Shown: positions 7,557 to 15,600 of the stretch, in pieces
Layout: every line of letters starts with the position of its first letter
Numbering within the stretch: the first letter of the stretch is position 1
Assembly (NCBI RefSeq): GCF_047229345.1
Contig: NZ_JBFTER010000054.1
Location: 1 to 30,164, forward strand
Reading direction: 5' to 3'
Length of the DNA: 30,164 bases
Source of the DNA: Cellulomonas_A sp047229345
GTDB lineage: Bacteria > Actinomycetota > Actinomycetes > Actinomycetales > Cellulomonadaceae
Program-made: the position numbers and the translations under genes
Notes under the pieces: model-generated
What the model was told of the DNA's origin: nothing
The model's database searches: none
Seen by the model: the letters and a program-made list of their open reading frames with translations, nothing else

Positions 7557-8161
7557 ACCGGACATCCCGAGACAAGCACCCGTCGGCGCGCGCGGGTGAT
7601 GACGGCCCCGACGTGCGGGCCGCACGCGCCCTGAGCCGGGTCCTCGGGCCCCTGCCCAGCACGGTGCTCGCAACCGTCGTCGCGGCGTGGGCCGGCGGGG
7701 CCGAGGGTCGGGGCCGGGCCGTCGCGCTGACCGTCGGGCTCTTCGCCGGGGCCACGCTCCTCGCGCTCGCGCTCGTGCGGCTCGTCGGCGGACCGGGCTC
7801 CGTGACGCGGCGGCGGGCGGTCCCCTGGGTGCTCGCCGCGGAGCTCGTCGCGCTCGCGGTCGGCGTCGCGCTCGGCCTGCCCGACGAGGTGGTCCGCGCG
7901 TTCGTCGCCTACTTCGCCACCGGGCTCGTCGCGCTCGCGGGTGCCCGGTGGGACGTCTCGGCGCACGGCCTCCTCGCGGGGACCCTCGTCGGGCTGCTGC
8001 TCGGGTGGTTCCCGGTGGTCGGCGTGGCCGGCGTCGCGGTGCTCGCGGCGCTCGTGTGGTCGCGGGTGCGACTGCGGCAGCACACCGTCGCGCAGGCGGT
8101 CGTCGGGGCCGTCGTCGGGGTGCTGCTCGGGTTCGTCGCGACGCTCGGCTCGGGCGGCTGA
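7511..8161 (+). CDS. PAP2-like multi-pass membrane protein
   Basis: The protein has 216 residues from ATG 7511, or 182 from GTG 7613. It has five or six hydrophobic segments. Near the end are degenerate PAP2 phosphatase motifs: WDVSAHGLL in place of the PSGH motif, and SRVRLRQHTVAQAVVG in place of SRxxxxxHxxxD, with the last acidic residue replaced by Gln. PAP2 enzymes dephosphorylate lipid phosphates or pyrophosphates at the membrane; catalysis here is doubtful. The start is unsettled. GGGAGGA lies 9 bases before ATG 7511, but codons 5-20 (AGT, CGA, TCA, CAT, GAA, ACA) are unlike this genome and lie inside an inverted repeat. The first 34 residues may therefore be non-coding. Confidence 0.7.
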   Translation: MNRSSRSHELPWSISDRTSRDKHPSARAGDDGPDVRAARALSRVLGPLPSTVLATVVAAWAGGAEGRGRAVALTVGLFAGATLLALALVRLVGGPGSVTRRRAVPWVLAAELVALAVGVALGLPDEVVRAFVAYFATGLVALAGARWDVSAHGLLAGTLVGLLLGWFPVVGVAGVAVLAALVWSRVRLRQHTVAQAVVGAVVGVLLGFVATLGSGG

Positions 8162-8253
8162 CGCCGGCCATCGGCGCCGGGGCGCCCGGGTGTGGCGCGG
8201 CTACGGGGTCGACGACGGGAGGTCGGTGCGGCCCGTCGCGGCCACCGTCCCGG

Positions 8254-8823
8254 TCAGACCGGCACGAGCACCTCGTGGGCGCCGACCGGCACCTCGACGT
8301 CGATCCGGTCCCCGGCCCGGACGAGGCCCGACGCCAGGACGATGCTCATGACGCCGGCCTTGCGGACGAGGTTGCCGTCCGCGTCACGCCCGAGCACCGC
8401 GCGCATGAGACCGTCGGCGAACCCGTCGATCTGCGTGCACGGGTTCCGCAGGCCGGTGAGCTCGACGACCGCGTGGCGGCCCAGGTGCAGGCGCGTCCCG
8501 CGCGGCAGCGCGAGCAGCTCGACGCCCTGGGTCGTGACGTTCTCGCCCATCTCCCCGGGCCGGACGACGAACCCGCCGGTCGCGACCTCGTCGAACAGCT
8601 CGGCGTGGATCAGGTGGACCTGCCGCAGGTTGGGCGGCGGGTCGGGGCGGTGGCGGCGCGAGCGGTGCTGGACGGTCACGCCGCAGTGCGCGTCCCCCTC
8701 GACGCCCAGGCCCGCGACGAGCCGGATCTCCTCCTCGACGGGCTTGCTGAACGCGTGCCGCGGGCTGCGGCTGACCGAGAGGACGGAGGGCTGGACGAGC
8801 GCGTCGGTGCTCACGCGTCCCAT
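8254..8823 (-). CDS. MOSC domain-containing protein
   Basis: This 189-residue protein is related to the C-terminal domain of molybdenum cofactor sulfurases and to YiiM-like proteins. The conserved cysteine is C129 in ELTGLRNPCTQIDGF. Other hallmarks are GLGVEGDAHCG near 38-48, VHLIHAELFDEV near 69, and GEMGENVTTQGVELLALPRGTRL near 90. MOSC proteins handle sulfur at a cysteine or act in Moco-dependent reductions of N-hydroxylated compounds; the substrate here is unknown. ATG 8823 overlaps the last 13 bases of the upstream ABM-domain gene, so the two are likely translated in one operon. A start at GTG 8811, four codons later, is also possible. Confidence 0.85.
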   Translation of the reverse strand: MGRVSTDALVQPSVLSVSRSPRHAFSKPVEEEIRLVAGLGVEGDAHCGVTVQHRSRRHRPDPPPNLRQVHLIHAELFDEVATGGFVVRPGEMGENVTTQGVELLALPRGTRLHLGRHAVVELTGLRNPCTQIDGFADGLMRAVLGRDADGNLVRKAGVMSIVLASGLVRAGDRIDVEVPVGAHEVLVPV

Positions 8824-9149
8824 CCTCCCCGGGGCGCGGCCGGGGCGCCAGGCTCGGCGGCGAGGACCGGCGCGAAGTGCTCGACCACCGGGAACGGGTC
8901 GTAGAACCGGTGCAGCAGCTCCCGCCAGCGTGCGTAGCCGGCCGAGCCGCGGAACCCCTCGGTGTGGTGCTCGACCGTCTCCCACCGCACGAGCAGCAGG
9001 TAGGTCCCCGGGCTCTCGACCCCGCGTGAGAGCGTGACGCGCCCGACGCCGGGCATCGCGCTGATGATCGGCAGCGCCTCGGCGAACGCCGCCTCGAACT
9101 CCGCGGCGCGGGCGGGGTCGACGGGCAGCAGGGCGTGCTCGAGGATCAT
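8811..9149 (-). CDS. Antibiotic biosynthesis monooxygenase (ABM) domain protein
   Basis: This 112-residue protein has a ferredoxin-like ABM fold: strand MILEHALLPVDP, helix RAAEFEAAFAEALPIISAMPG, strand VGRVTLSRGVESPGTYLLLVRWE, and TVEHHTEGFRGSAGYARWRELLHRFYD. It ends in a Pro/Ala-rich tail. Family members include cofactor-free monooxygenases, haem-degrading enzymes and many small proteins of unknown role, usually dimeric and cytoplasmic. No haem ligand or substrate can be named here. It overlaps the MOSC gene by 13 bases. There is no Shine-Dalgarno sequence before ATG 9149, and CACGAT ends 6 bases upstream, which fits a leaderless message. Confidence 0.82.
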   Translation of the reverse strand: MILEHALLPVDPARAAEFEAAFAEALPIISAMPGVGRVTLSRGVESPGTYLLLVRWETVEHHTEGFRGSAGYARWRELLHRFYDPFPVVEHFAPVLAAEPGAPAAPRGGWDA

Positions 9150-9155
9150 CGGCCG

Positions 9156-9161
9156 ATCGTG
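9156..9161 (-). promoter_or_regulatory. Candidate -10 box (CACGAT), leaderless ABM gene
   Basis: On the minus strand CACGAT is followed by six bases and then ATG 9149. In actinobacteria transcription starts about seven bases after the -10 box, so the start codon would be the first transcribed base. No Shine-Dalgarno sequence is present, in agreement. The first T of TANNNT is replaced by C. Confidence 0.4.
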
Positions 9162-9328
9162 GCACGCGCTCCGCGTCCCGGGGGCGTCCCGGGCGGCGGA
9201 GCGAACCCCGGGTCGCGCGGCCTGCGGGGCACACGGCAGACCTGCGCCGGCCGTGCGTTCTGCCTACGCCGGAGGTCGCGCCGGAGGCCTCGCCCGCCGG
9301 ACGCAACCTTCAGGACACGCACCGGACG

Positions 9329-9334
9329 TACGGT
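9329..9334 (+). promoter_or_regulatory. Candidate -10 box (TACGGT), leaderless dehydrogenase gene
   Basis: TACGGT matches TANNNT and ends exactly six bases before ATG 9341, which would place the transcription start on the A of the start codon. No ribosome site is visible. The 191-base divergent gap 9150-9340 holds this box and the one for the ABM gene and nothing else I recognise. Confidence 0.45.
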
Positions 9335-9340
9335 GCGGAC

Positions 9341-10429
9341 ATGGACGTGGCGGTGCTGGGAGCGACGGGTGACGTCGGACGACAGGTGTGCACGCAGCTC
9401 GTGGAGCGGCGGGTCCTGCCGACGTCGTCGCGGCTCCAGCTCGTCGGGCGCGCGGGCGGGTCGTCGGCGCGCGCGACGCACGGGCTGCGCGCCGACCTCG
9501 TCGACGCGTACGACGAGCACGCGCCGCTGATCGACGTCGCGCTCACGCCCGAGGACGTCGTCGCGGACGTCGTGGTCGTGTGCGCGGGCGTCACCGCGCC
9601 GCCGCGCGCCGGGGCGTCGACCGACCGCACGCGGCTCGCGGCCGAGAACCACGCGGTGTTCGACGCGTACGCCCGGGCGCTCGCCGCGCACGGGTCCGGC
9701 AACGAGGTCGTCGTCGTCGTGTCGAACCCCGTCGAGCTGGGGGTGGCCGTGATGGCTCGCACGCTCGGCCGGCACCGGGTGATCGGGATGGGCGCGTGGC
9801 TCGACACCCTGCGCTTCCGGCGCGAGATCGCGGTGTCGCTCGGGCTGCGCCGGCACCGGATCGGCGGGTTCGTCGCCGGCCAGCACGGCTCCGACCTCGT
9901 GCCGCTGTGGTCGACCGTGCGGGTCAGCGGGCTCGACCGGGCGGAGCGCCGGCGGGCGATCGACGGCCTGCGGCGCGGGCGGACCCTCGCGACGTTCGGC
10001 GCCGAGATCGCCGACGCGCAGACCGAGCTGCTCGCGCTCGCGGCCGAGGACATCGGGGCGGCGTTCGACCTGATCGACTCCTGGCCGCCGGACCTGCGCG
10101 CGGTCGCCCGGCCCTGGATGACGCACCAGAGCGGCGCCAAGACCGCGGCCGGCACGGCGAGCGCGACCGTCGACCTCGTCGACACGCTGCTCGACGGCCG
10201 GGAGATCGTCGTCGCCGGGCAGGTGCTGCTCGACGGCGAGGTCAGCGTGGGCGGCGCACCGCTCGACGGGGTGCTGGGCGTGCCCGTGGTCCTCGGCCCC
10301 GAGGGGTGGACGCGCGCGCTGCTCGACGAGCCCGCACCCGACGAGGCCGAGCTGCTCGTGCGGTGCCGCGACCGGATCGACGCGAGCCTCGCGCCGTGGG
10401 GGCTCGGGCGGACGGAGGTCGGGGCGTGA
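9341..10429 (+). CDS. Lactate/malate dehydrogenase family protein
   Basis: This 362-residue NAD-dependent 2-hydroxyacid dehydrogenase of the LDH/MDH superfamily interconverts a 2-oxoacid and its hydroxyacid. The Rossmann loop is G7ATGDVG13. Catalytic residues in their usual places are N129 (VSNPVEL), D155 and R158 (LDTLRFR), and H182 (GQHGSDLVPLW). The mobile loop is VTAPPRAGASTDRTRL with R89 and R96 as candidate substrate-binding arginines. That loop differs from textbook malate and lactate enzymes, so substrate choice is open. The length is some 40 residues above typical MDH. The stop codon overlaps the GTG start of the ACT-domain gene (GTGA at 10426), so the two products are probably made together. 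Confidence 0.8.
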   Translation: MDVAVLGATGDVGRQVCTQLVERRVLPTSSRLQLVGRAGGSSARATHGLRADLVDAYDEHAPLIDVALTPEDVVADVVVVCAGVTAPPRAGASTDRTRLAAENHAVFDAYARALAAHGSGNEVVVVVSNPVELGVAVMARTLGRHRVIGMGAWLDTLRFRREIAVSLGLRRHRIGGFVAGQHGSDLVPLWSTVRVSGLDRAERRRAIDGLRRGRTLATFGAEIADAQTELLALAAEDIGAAFDLIDSWPPDLRAVARPWMTHQSGAKTAAGTASATVDLVDTLLDGREIVVAGQVLLDGEVSVGGAPLDGVLGVPVVLGPEGWTRALLDEPAPDEAELLVRCRDRIDASLAPWGLGRTEVGA

Positions 10430-11082
10430 ACGGGCACGGGACGGAGGGTGGCGTGGACGACGGCGGCGTGGCGCACGGACGGGTGCCGGACGGACGGGTG
10501 CCGGGCGGACGGGTGCCGGGCGGACGGGTGCCGGGCGGACGGGTGCCGGGCGGACGGGTGCCGGGCGGACGGGTGCCGGACCGACGCGTGCCGGACGGAC
10601 GGGTGGGAGACGACGGCGACGTGCGGGACGTGACCGGCGAGCGGTGGGTCGCGCTCGTGCGCGGCGCCGACCGTCCGGGCACGCTCACTGCCCTGACCAG
10701 CGTCTTCTCGACGCGCGGCGTCAGCTTCGAGTCGCTCGCGACGGGCGCGGTCGACGGTGACGTCGGGGCGATCGCGGTGACGTTCCGCGCGACCGCCCGG
10801 CGTCAGCACCTCCTGGTCCGCACGGTCGAGCGGCTGTCCGTGGTCCGCTCGGTCGAGGTGCGCGCGGCCGAGGACCCGGCGGTGCGCGCGGCCGGCGTCG
10901 TCGTCATGCCGGACCACGTCCCCTTCACGCCGCCGCCGCACGCGGCCGTCCGGTGGTCGGGGGACACGTCGGCGGGGCAGCCGGTGCTCGTCGAGGGCTC
11001 GTTCGCGGACGTCGCGGAGGTCGTGCACGCGGCGCGGGCGCGCGGCGCGACGACGACGGCCCTGGTGATCCTCGGCGTCTGA
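10426..11082 (+). CDS. ACT-domain protein with N-terminal VPGGR repeats
   Basis: This is a 218-residue protein. Residues 15-59 are nine copies of a five-residue unit, mostly V-P-G-G-R, encoded by a 15-base tandem repeat. An ACT domain follows at about 68-145: ERWVALVRGADRPGTLTALTSVF, then RGVSFESLATG, then GAIAVTFRA. It resembles the N-terminal ACT domain of acetolactate synthase small subunits. The C-terminal 70 residues are unassigned. ACT domains usually bind amino acids and regulate an enzyme, and the translationally coupled dehydrogenase upstream is the natural partner; this is inference. A start downstream of the repeat (GTG 10603 or 10621) would remove it from the protein. GTG 10426 is favoured by the GTGA overlap and by the repeat keeping frame. 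Confidence 0.68.
   Translation: MNGHGTEGGVDDGGVAHGRVPDGRVPGGRVPGGRVPGGRVPGGRVPGGRVPDRRVPDGRVGDDGDVRDVTGERWVALVRGADRPGTLTALTSVFSTRGVSFESLATGAVDGDVGAIAVTFRATARRQHLLVRTVERLSVVRSVEVRAAEDPAVRAAGVVVMPDHVPFTPPPHAAVRWSGDTSAGQPVLVEGSFADVAEVVHAARARGATTTALVILGV
10468..10602 (+). repeat. 15-base tandem repeat, nine units, coding
   Basis: The consensus unit is GTGCCGGGCGGACGG. Units 10498-10572 (five copies) are identical; the flanking units differ by one to four bases. The repeat length is a multiple of three, and each unit encodes V-P-G-G-R or a close variant in the ACT-domain gene. Identical central copies suggest recent expansion. Confidence 0.9.
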
Positions 11083-11128
11083 CCGGCGTCTGACCGGCGT
11101 CCGACCGGCGTCCGACCGGCGTCCGACC
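11074..11128 (+). repeat. 11-base tandem repeat, five units, at the gene end
   Basis: The unit is GGCGTCTGACC or GGCGTCCGACC. The first copy contains the stop codon of the ACT-domain gene, and its length is not a multiple of three, so the array extends the 3' untranslated region. The rest of the gap up to 11209 shows nothing else I can support. Confidence 0.8.
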
Positions 11129-11209
11129 GGCGCTGCACGCCCGTCGCTCGGCGCCGGGCCACCGGCACCCGGCCGCCGCGCGCTCCCGGCCCCGGGGCAG
11201 CCGCGACCG

Positions 11210-11239
11210 TTGCCCGCGTCCGGCGCACCGGTCTAGCGT
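11210..11239 (+). promoter_or_regulatory. Candidate promoter of the Ddn-hemerythrin gene
   Basis: TTGCCC (11210-11215) and TAGCGT (11234-11239) are 18 bases apart and resemble the -35 and -10 of a housekeeping sigma factor. The predicted start near 11246 leaves a leader of about 20 bases that contains an AGGGGAG ribosome site before GTG 11267. Confidence 0.5.
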
Positions 11240-11266
11240 CGCTCGCGAGACCCCAGGGGAGCGACC

Positions 11267-12094
11267 GTGCCGAACGCGTACAACGACCGGATCGTCCACG
11301 AGTTCCGCGCGCGCCACGGCCGCGTCGCCGAGTACGAGGGCAGCCGGCTGCTGCTCCTCACGACCCGCGGCGCGCGCACCGGGCGCCCGCACACGACCCC
11401 GCTCGGCTACCTGCCCGACGGCGACCGCGTGCTCGTCATCGCGTCGTCCCTCGGGGCGCCGACCCACCCGGCGTGGTTCCACAACCTCGTCGCCGACCCG
11501 ACCGTCACGGTCGAGGACGGCGTGTTCGCCTACGAGGCGCGCGCGGAGGTCCTGACCGGCGAGGAGCGCGACCGCCTGTACGCGCGCGCCGTCGAGGCGG
11601 ACCCGGGGTGGGCCGAGTACCAGGCGCGCACGAGCCGGGTGATCCCGGTCGTCGCGCTGCACCGCGTCTCCGGCGGCCCACCGCAGGGCGCGTCGTGGGG
11701 TCAGGCGCTCGTGCTGCTGCACGACGCGTTCCGCCGCGAGCTCGCGCTGGTCCGGGACGAGGTGGCGCGCGGGGGGACCCGGCTCGGCGCGCAGCTGCGG
11801 GTCTCGTGCCTCACGGTGTGCTCCGGCCTGCACCGGCACCACGAGGGCGAGGACGCCGGGATGTTCCCGATGCTCGCGCGGGACCCCTCACTGACGCCGG
11901 TCCTGGACCGCCTGCGCGCCGAGCACGCCGTGATCAAGGACCTGCTCGACGAGCTCCAGGCGGTCGTGGGCGCGGACGTCGCGCACCGGGACGCGACGCT
12001 GCGGGAGGTCGACCGCCTCGTCGACGAGCTGGGCCGGCACCTCGCCTACGAGGAGGAGCAGCTCGTCCCGGTGCTCGACGCGGCCCGCGCCTGA
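11267..12094 (+). CDS. Ddn-type nitroreductase/quinone reductase fused to hemerythrin
   Basis: This is a 275-residue two-domain protein. Residues 1-132 match the F420-dependent Ddn family: NRIV-like start, EGSRLLLLTTRGARTGRPHTTPLGY, then HPAWFHNLVADPTVTVEDG and the closing RVIPVVALHRV. Residues about 145-275 form a hemerythrin-like four-helix bundle. Candidate di-iron ligands are H152, H191 with E195, H220, and H258 with E262, that is, both HxxxE pairs. Ddn-like enzymes reduce quinones or nitro compounds with F420H2. Hemerythrin domains bind O2 or sense oxygen, NO or iron. The fusion suggests a redox reaction tied to oxygen or NO. GTG 11267 has AGGGGAG upstream. It precedes the gcv operon but has its own promoter. 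Confidence 0.83.
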   Translation: MPNAYNDRIVHEFRARHGRVAEYEGSRLLLLTTRGARTGRPHTTPLGYLPDGDRVLVIASSLGAPTHPAWFHNLVADPTVTVEDGVFAYEARAEVLTGEERDRLYARAVEADPGWAEYQARTSRVIPVVALHRVSGGPPQGASWGQALVLLHDAFRRELALVRDEVARGGTRLGAQLRVSCLTVCSGLHRHHEGEDAGMFPMLARDPSLTPVLDRLRAEHAVIKDLLDELQAVVGADVAHRDATLREVDRLVDELGRHLAYEEEQLVPVLDAARA

Positions 12095-12288
12095 CGCGGG
12101 CCGGCCCCGGCGCGCGGTGCCGGGTCGGGCTCGTCGCCACCCGTCCCGCCGTGGCGCGCTGGACCACGAGGCCGAGCACGCCGCCGCCGGCCCGTGCGGG
12201 CGGTGCTCCGGGAGGCGGGCTCGGCGGCCGTGCGGGGGAGCGGGCGGCGGATCCCCCGGCGCGACCGCCGGACGCGCCCGGCGGCGGG

Positions 12289-12294
12289 TACGCT
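12289..12294 (+). promoter_or_regulatory. Candidate -10 box (TACGCT) of the gcv operon
   Basis: TACGCT matches TANNNT and lies 35 bases before the first riboswitch stem, giving a start near 12301. No clear -35 is visible. The 194 bases before it (12095-12288) show only high-GC sequence with no recognisable gene or site. Confidence 0.45.
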
Positions 12295-12328
12295 GGCGCA
12301 GCACGCCCAACTGAACACGCTGCTCGAA

Positions 12329-12572
12329 CCGTGGCGGGAGAGTCCTCCCGCCGTCGGCCCGGCCCGCCCCACGAGGAGCCGAGCCGCCCGGGGAGGCGCC
12401 GAAGGAGCAAGCCCCTCCCCGGGAAACTCTCAGGCCCCCGTACCGCCACGGCGAGGCAACTCTGGAAAGCGGCCACCCGGCGACGGGCGGCCCACCGACG
12501 GTGCAAGCCGGCGCGCCCCGGGGTCCCGCTCACCGCGAGGCCCATGGCGGACCGGCAAAACTCTCAGGTCGC
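12329..12572 (+). ncRNA. Tandem glycine riboswitch
   Basis: There are two glycine aptamers in series. Aptamer 1 (12329-12451) is closed by a perfect nine-base P1 stem, CCGTGGCGG (12329-12337) with CCGCCACGG (12443-12451). It contains the conserved GGGAGAG, CGCCGAAGGAGCAAGC and GAAACTCTCAGG. Aptamer 2 (about 12452-12572) has AACTCTGG, CCGACGGTGCAAGCC and AAAACTCTCAGG. The second aptamer's GACGG in place of GAAGG is a small departure from consensus. The sequence lies directly before gcvP. In known cases glycine binding turns expression of the cleavage system on. The expression platform is not obvious; the GACAGAGCGGGGAGG stretch just after (12593-12607) resembles the segment that follows the aptamers in other actinobacterial gcvP leaders. 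Confidence 0.93.
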
Positions 12573-12653
12573 GTGCCCCCGGGCGCGCGGATGACAGAGC
12601 GGGGAGGCCACCCGTCCGTCCCGGTGCCCGCCGGACGACCCCCGGAGGCCCTC

Positions 12654-15600
12654 GTGACCGATCTCGACCAGACCGCCGTGACGCACCTCAGCGCCGACGA
12701 GCTGTCCCACCGCACCGACGCCGCGCGCGACTTCACCGACCGGCACGTGGGCCCGCGCACGTCGCAGCTCGCGACGATGCTCACCCAGCTCGGCTACGAC
12801 TCGCTCGACGACCTCGTCGACGCCGCCGTGCCCGCGTCGATCCGCACGGACCGCCCGCTCGACCTCCCGGCCGCCCGCAGCGAGGCCGAGGTGCTCGCGG
12901 CGCTGCGCGCGATCGCCGCGAAGAACACCGTGATGACGCAGATGATCGGGCTCGGGTACTCCGACACGATCACGCCGCCGGTGATCCGCCGCAACGTGCT
13001 CGAGTCGCCCGCCTGGTACACCGCGTACACGCCGTACCAGCCGGAGATCTCGCAGGGCCGCCTCGAGGCGCTGCTCAACTTCCAGACCGTGATCGGTGAC
13101 CTCACGGGGCTGCCGACGTCGAACGCGTCGCTGCTCGACGAGGCCACGGCCGTCGCGGAGGCGGTCGCGCTCATGCGGCGCTCGGTCAAGGGCCGGCCCG
13201 AGGGTGTCGTGGTGCTCGACGCCGAGTGCCTGCCGCAGACCGTCGCGGTCACGCGGGGCCGCGCCGAGGCGATCGGGCTGCCGGTCGTGGTCGCGGACCT
13301 GAGCGAGGGCCTGCCCGACGTGGGCCCCGGCGGGCTCGTGGGTGTCGTCGTCCAGGCGCCCGGCGTCTCGGGGGTCGTGCGCGACCTGCGCCCGCTGGTC
13401 GAGGCCGCGCACGCGGCGGGCGGGCTCGTCACGGTCGCCGCCGACCTGCTCGCGCTGACGATCCTCACGCCGCCCGGCGAGCTCGGCGCGGACATCGCGG
13501 TCGGCTCGGCGCAGCGCTTCGGCGTCCCGCTCTTCTACGGCGGGCCGCACGCCGCGTTCATGGCGGTGCGCTCGGGCCTCGAGCGGATGATCCCGGGCCG
13601 GCTCGTCGGGGTGTCGATCGACGCCGACGGCGCCCCGGCGTACCGCCTCGCGCTGCAGACGCGTGAGCAGCACATCCGCCGCGAGAAGGCGACGAGCAAC
13701 ATCTGCACGGCGCAGGCGCTGCTCGCGATCACGGCGTCGATGTACGCCGTCTACCACGGGCCCGACGGGCTGCGGGCGATCGCCGAGCGGGTGCACGCGC
13801 GGGCGGTCGCGCTCGCCGACGGGCTGCGGGCGCACGGGGTCGCGGTCGCCCACGAGGCGTTCTTCGACACCGTCCGGGCCGTCGTGCCGGGCCGGGCGCG
13901 GGCCGTCGTCGCCGCCGCGGCGGAGCGCGGGATCAACCTCTGGGCGCCCGACGAGGACCATGTCCAGGCGGCGTGCGACGAGACGACGACACCCGACCAC
14001 GTCCGCGCGGTGCTCGCGGCGGTCGCCGAGGCGCTCGGGGCGTCCGCGGACTCCGAGCAGCGCCCGGACGAGGACGCCGCCGGCCCTGCGACCAGCACCG
14101 ACGTGCCGCTCGCGTCCGGCGACCTCCCGGCGTGGGCGTTGCGCACGAGCGGCTACCTCACGCACCCCGTGTTTCACGTGAATCGTTCCGAGACGGCGAT
14201 GATGCGCTACCTCCGCCGGCTCTCGGACAAGGACCTCGCGCTCGACCGCACGATGATCCCGCTGGGCTCGTGCACCATGAAGCTCAACGCGACGGTCGAG
14301 ATGGAGGCCATGACCTGGCCCGAGTTCGCGTCGATCCACCCCTACGCGCCACGCGAGCAGGCCGCCGGGTACACCGAGCTCATCGAGAGCCTGTCGACGT
14401 GGCTCGCGGAGATCACCGGCTACGCCGCGGTCTCGGTCCAGCCCAACGCCGGGTCCCAGGGCGAGTTCGCCGGGCTGCTCGCGATCCGCGAGTACCACGC
14501 GGCGCACCGCAGCGAGGGAGACGCCGTGCGCGACATCTGCCTCATCCCCGCCTCGGCGCACGGCACCAACGCGGCCTCGGCGGCGCTCGCGGGGATGCGC
14601 GTCGTCGTCGTGGCGACCGCCGAGGACGGCTCGGTGGAGCTCGACGACCTGCGCGCCAAGCTCGCGCAGCACGGCCCGCAGGTCGCGGCGATCATGATCA
14701 CGTACCCCTCGACGCACGGCGTCTACGAGGAGGACGTGCGCACGGTCTGCGACCTCGTCCACGAGGCTGGCGGCCAGGTGTACATCGACGGCGCGAACCT
14801 GAACGCGCTCGTCGGGCTCGCGCGGCCCGGGGAGTTCGGCGGCGACGTCTCGCACCTGAACCTGCACAAGACGTTCTGCATCCCGCACGGCGGCGGCGGC
14901 CCGGGCGTCGGGCCCATCGGCGTCGGCGCGCACCTCGTGCCGTTCCTGCCGGGCGACCCCGGCGCGGGGCACGGCTCGGACGCGCGGCCCGGCGGAGCGG
15001 CGGACGGCTCCGGCGTGACCGACGGGTCCGAGGCACCCTCGTCGGGCACCGCGCCCGCGTCCACGGCTGCCCTCGCCTCGGCCGGGCTGCCCGGCCCGGG
15101 CGCGGCCGCCCCGGTCTCCGCCGCCCCGTTCGGCTCGGCCGGCATCCTCTCGATCTCGTGGGCGTACGTCGCGCTCATGGGTGGTGAGGGTCTGCGCCGC
15201 GCGACCGAGACCGCGGTGCTCAGCGCGAACTACCTCGCGTCGCGCCTCGCCCCGCACTTCCCGGTGCTCTACACCGGGCCGAACGGGCTCGTCGCGCACG
15301 AGTGCATCCTCGACCTGCGCGCCATCACCAAGGACACGGGCGTCACGGCCGAGGACGTCGCGAAGCGGCTCATGGACTACGGCTTCCACGCGCCGACGCT
15401 GTCGTTCCCCGTCGCGGGCACGCTCATGGTGGAGCCGACCGAGTCGGAGGACCTCGCCGAGCTCGACCGGTTCGTCGACGCCATGGTGTCGATCCGCGGC
15501 GAGATCGACGCGGTCGGCGCCGGACGCTGGCCGCTCGCGGAGTCGCCGCTGCGGAACGCGCCGCACACCGCCGCGTCGGTCACCGCGGACGCCTGGGACA

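Noticed and set aside
10468..10602. CRISPR-like array or origin iterons
   Set aside because: The units are contiguous, in frame with a gene, and there is no dnaA, rep or AT-rich region nearby.
12591..12653. ATG 12591 as the gcvP start
   Set aside because: It lies directly at the riboswitch end in the GACAGAG segment, adds 21 unconserved residues, and has no ribosome site, whereas GTG 12654 has GGAGG at the right distance.
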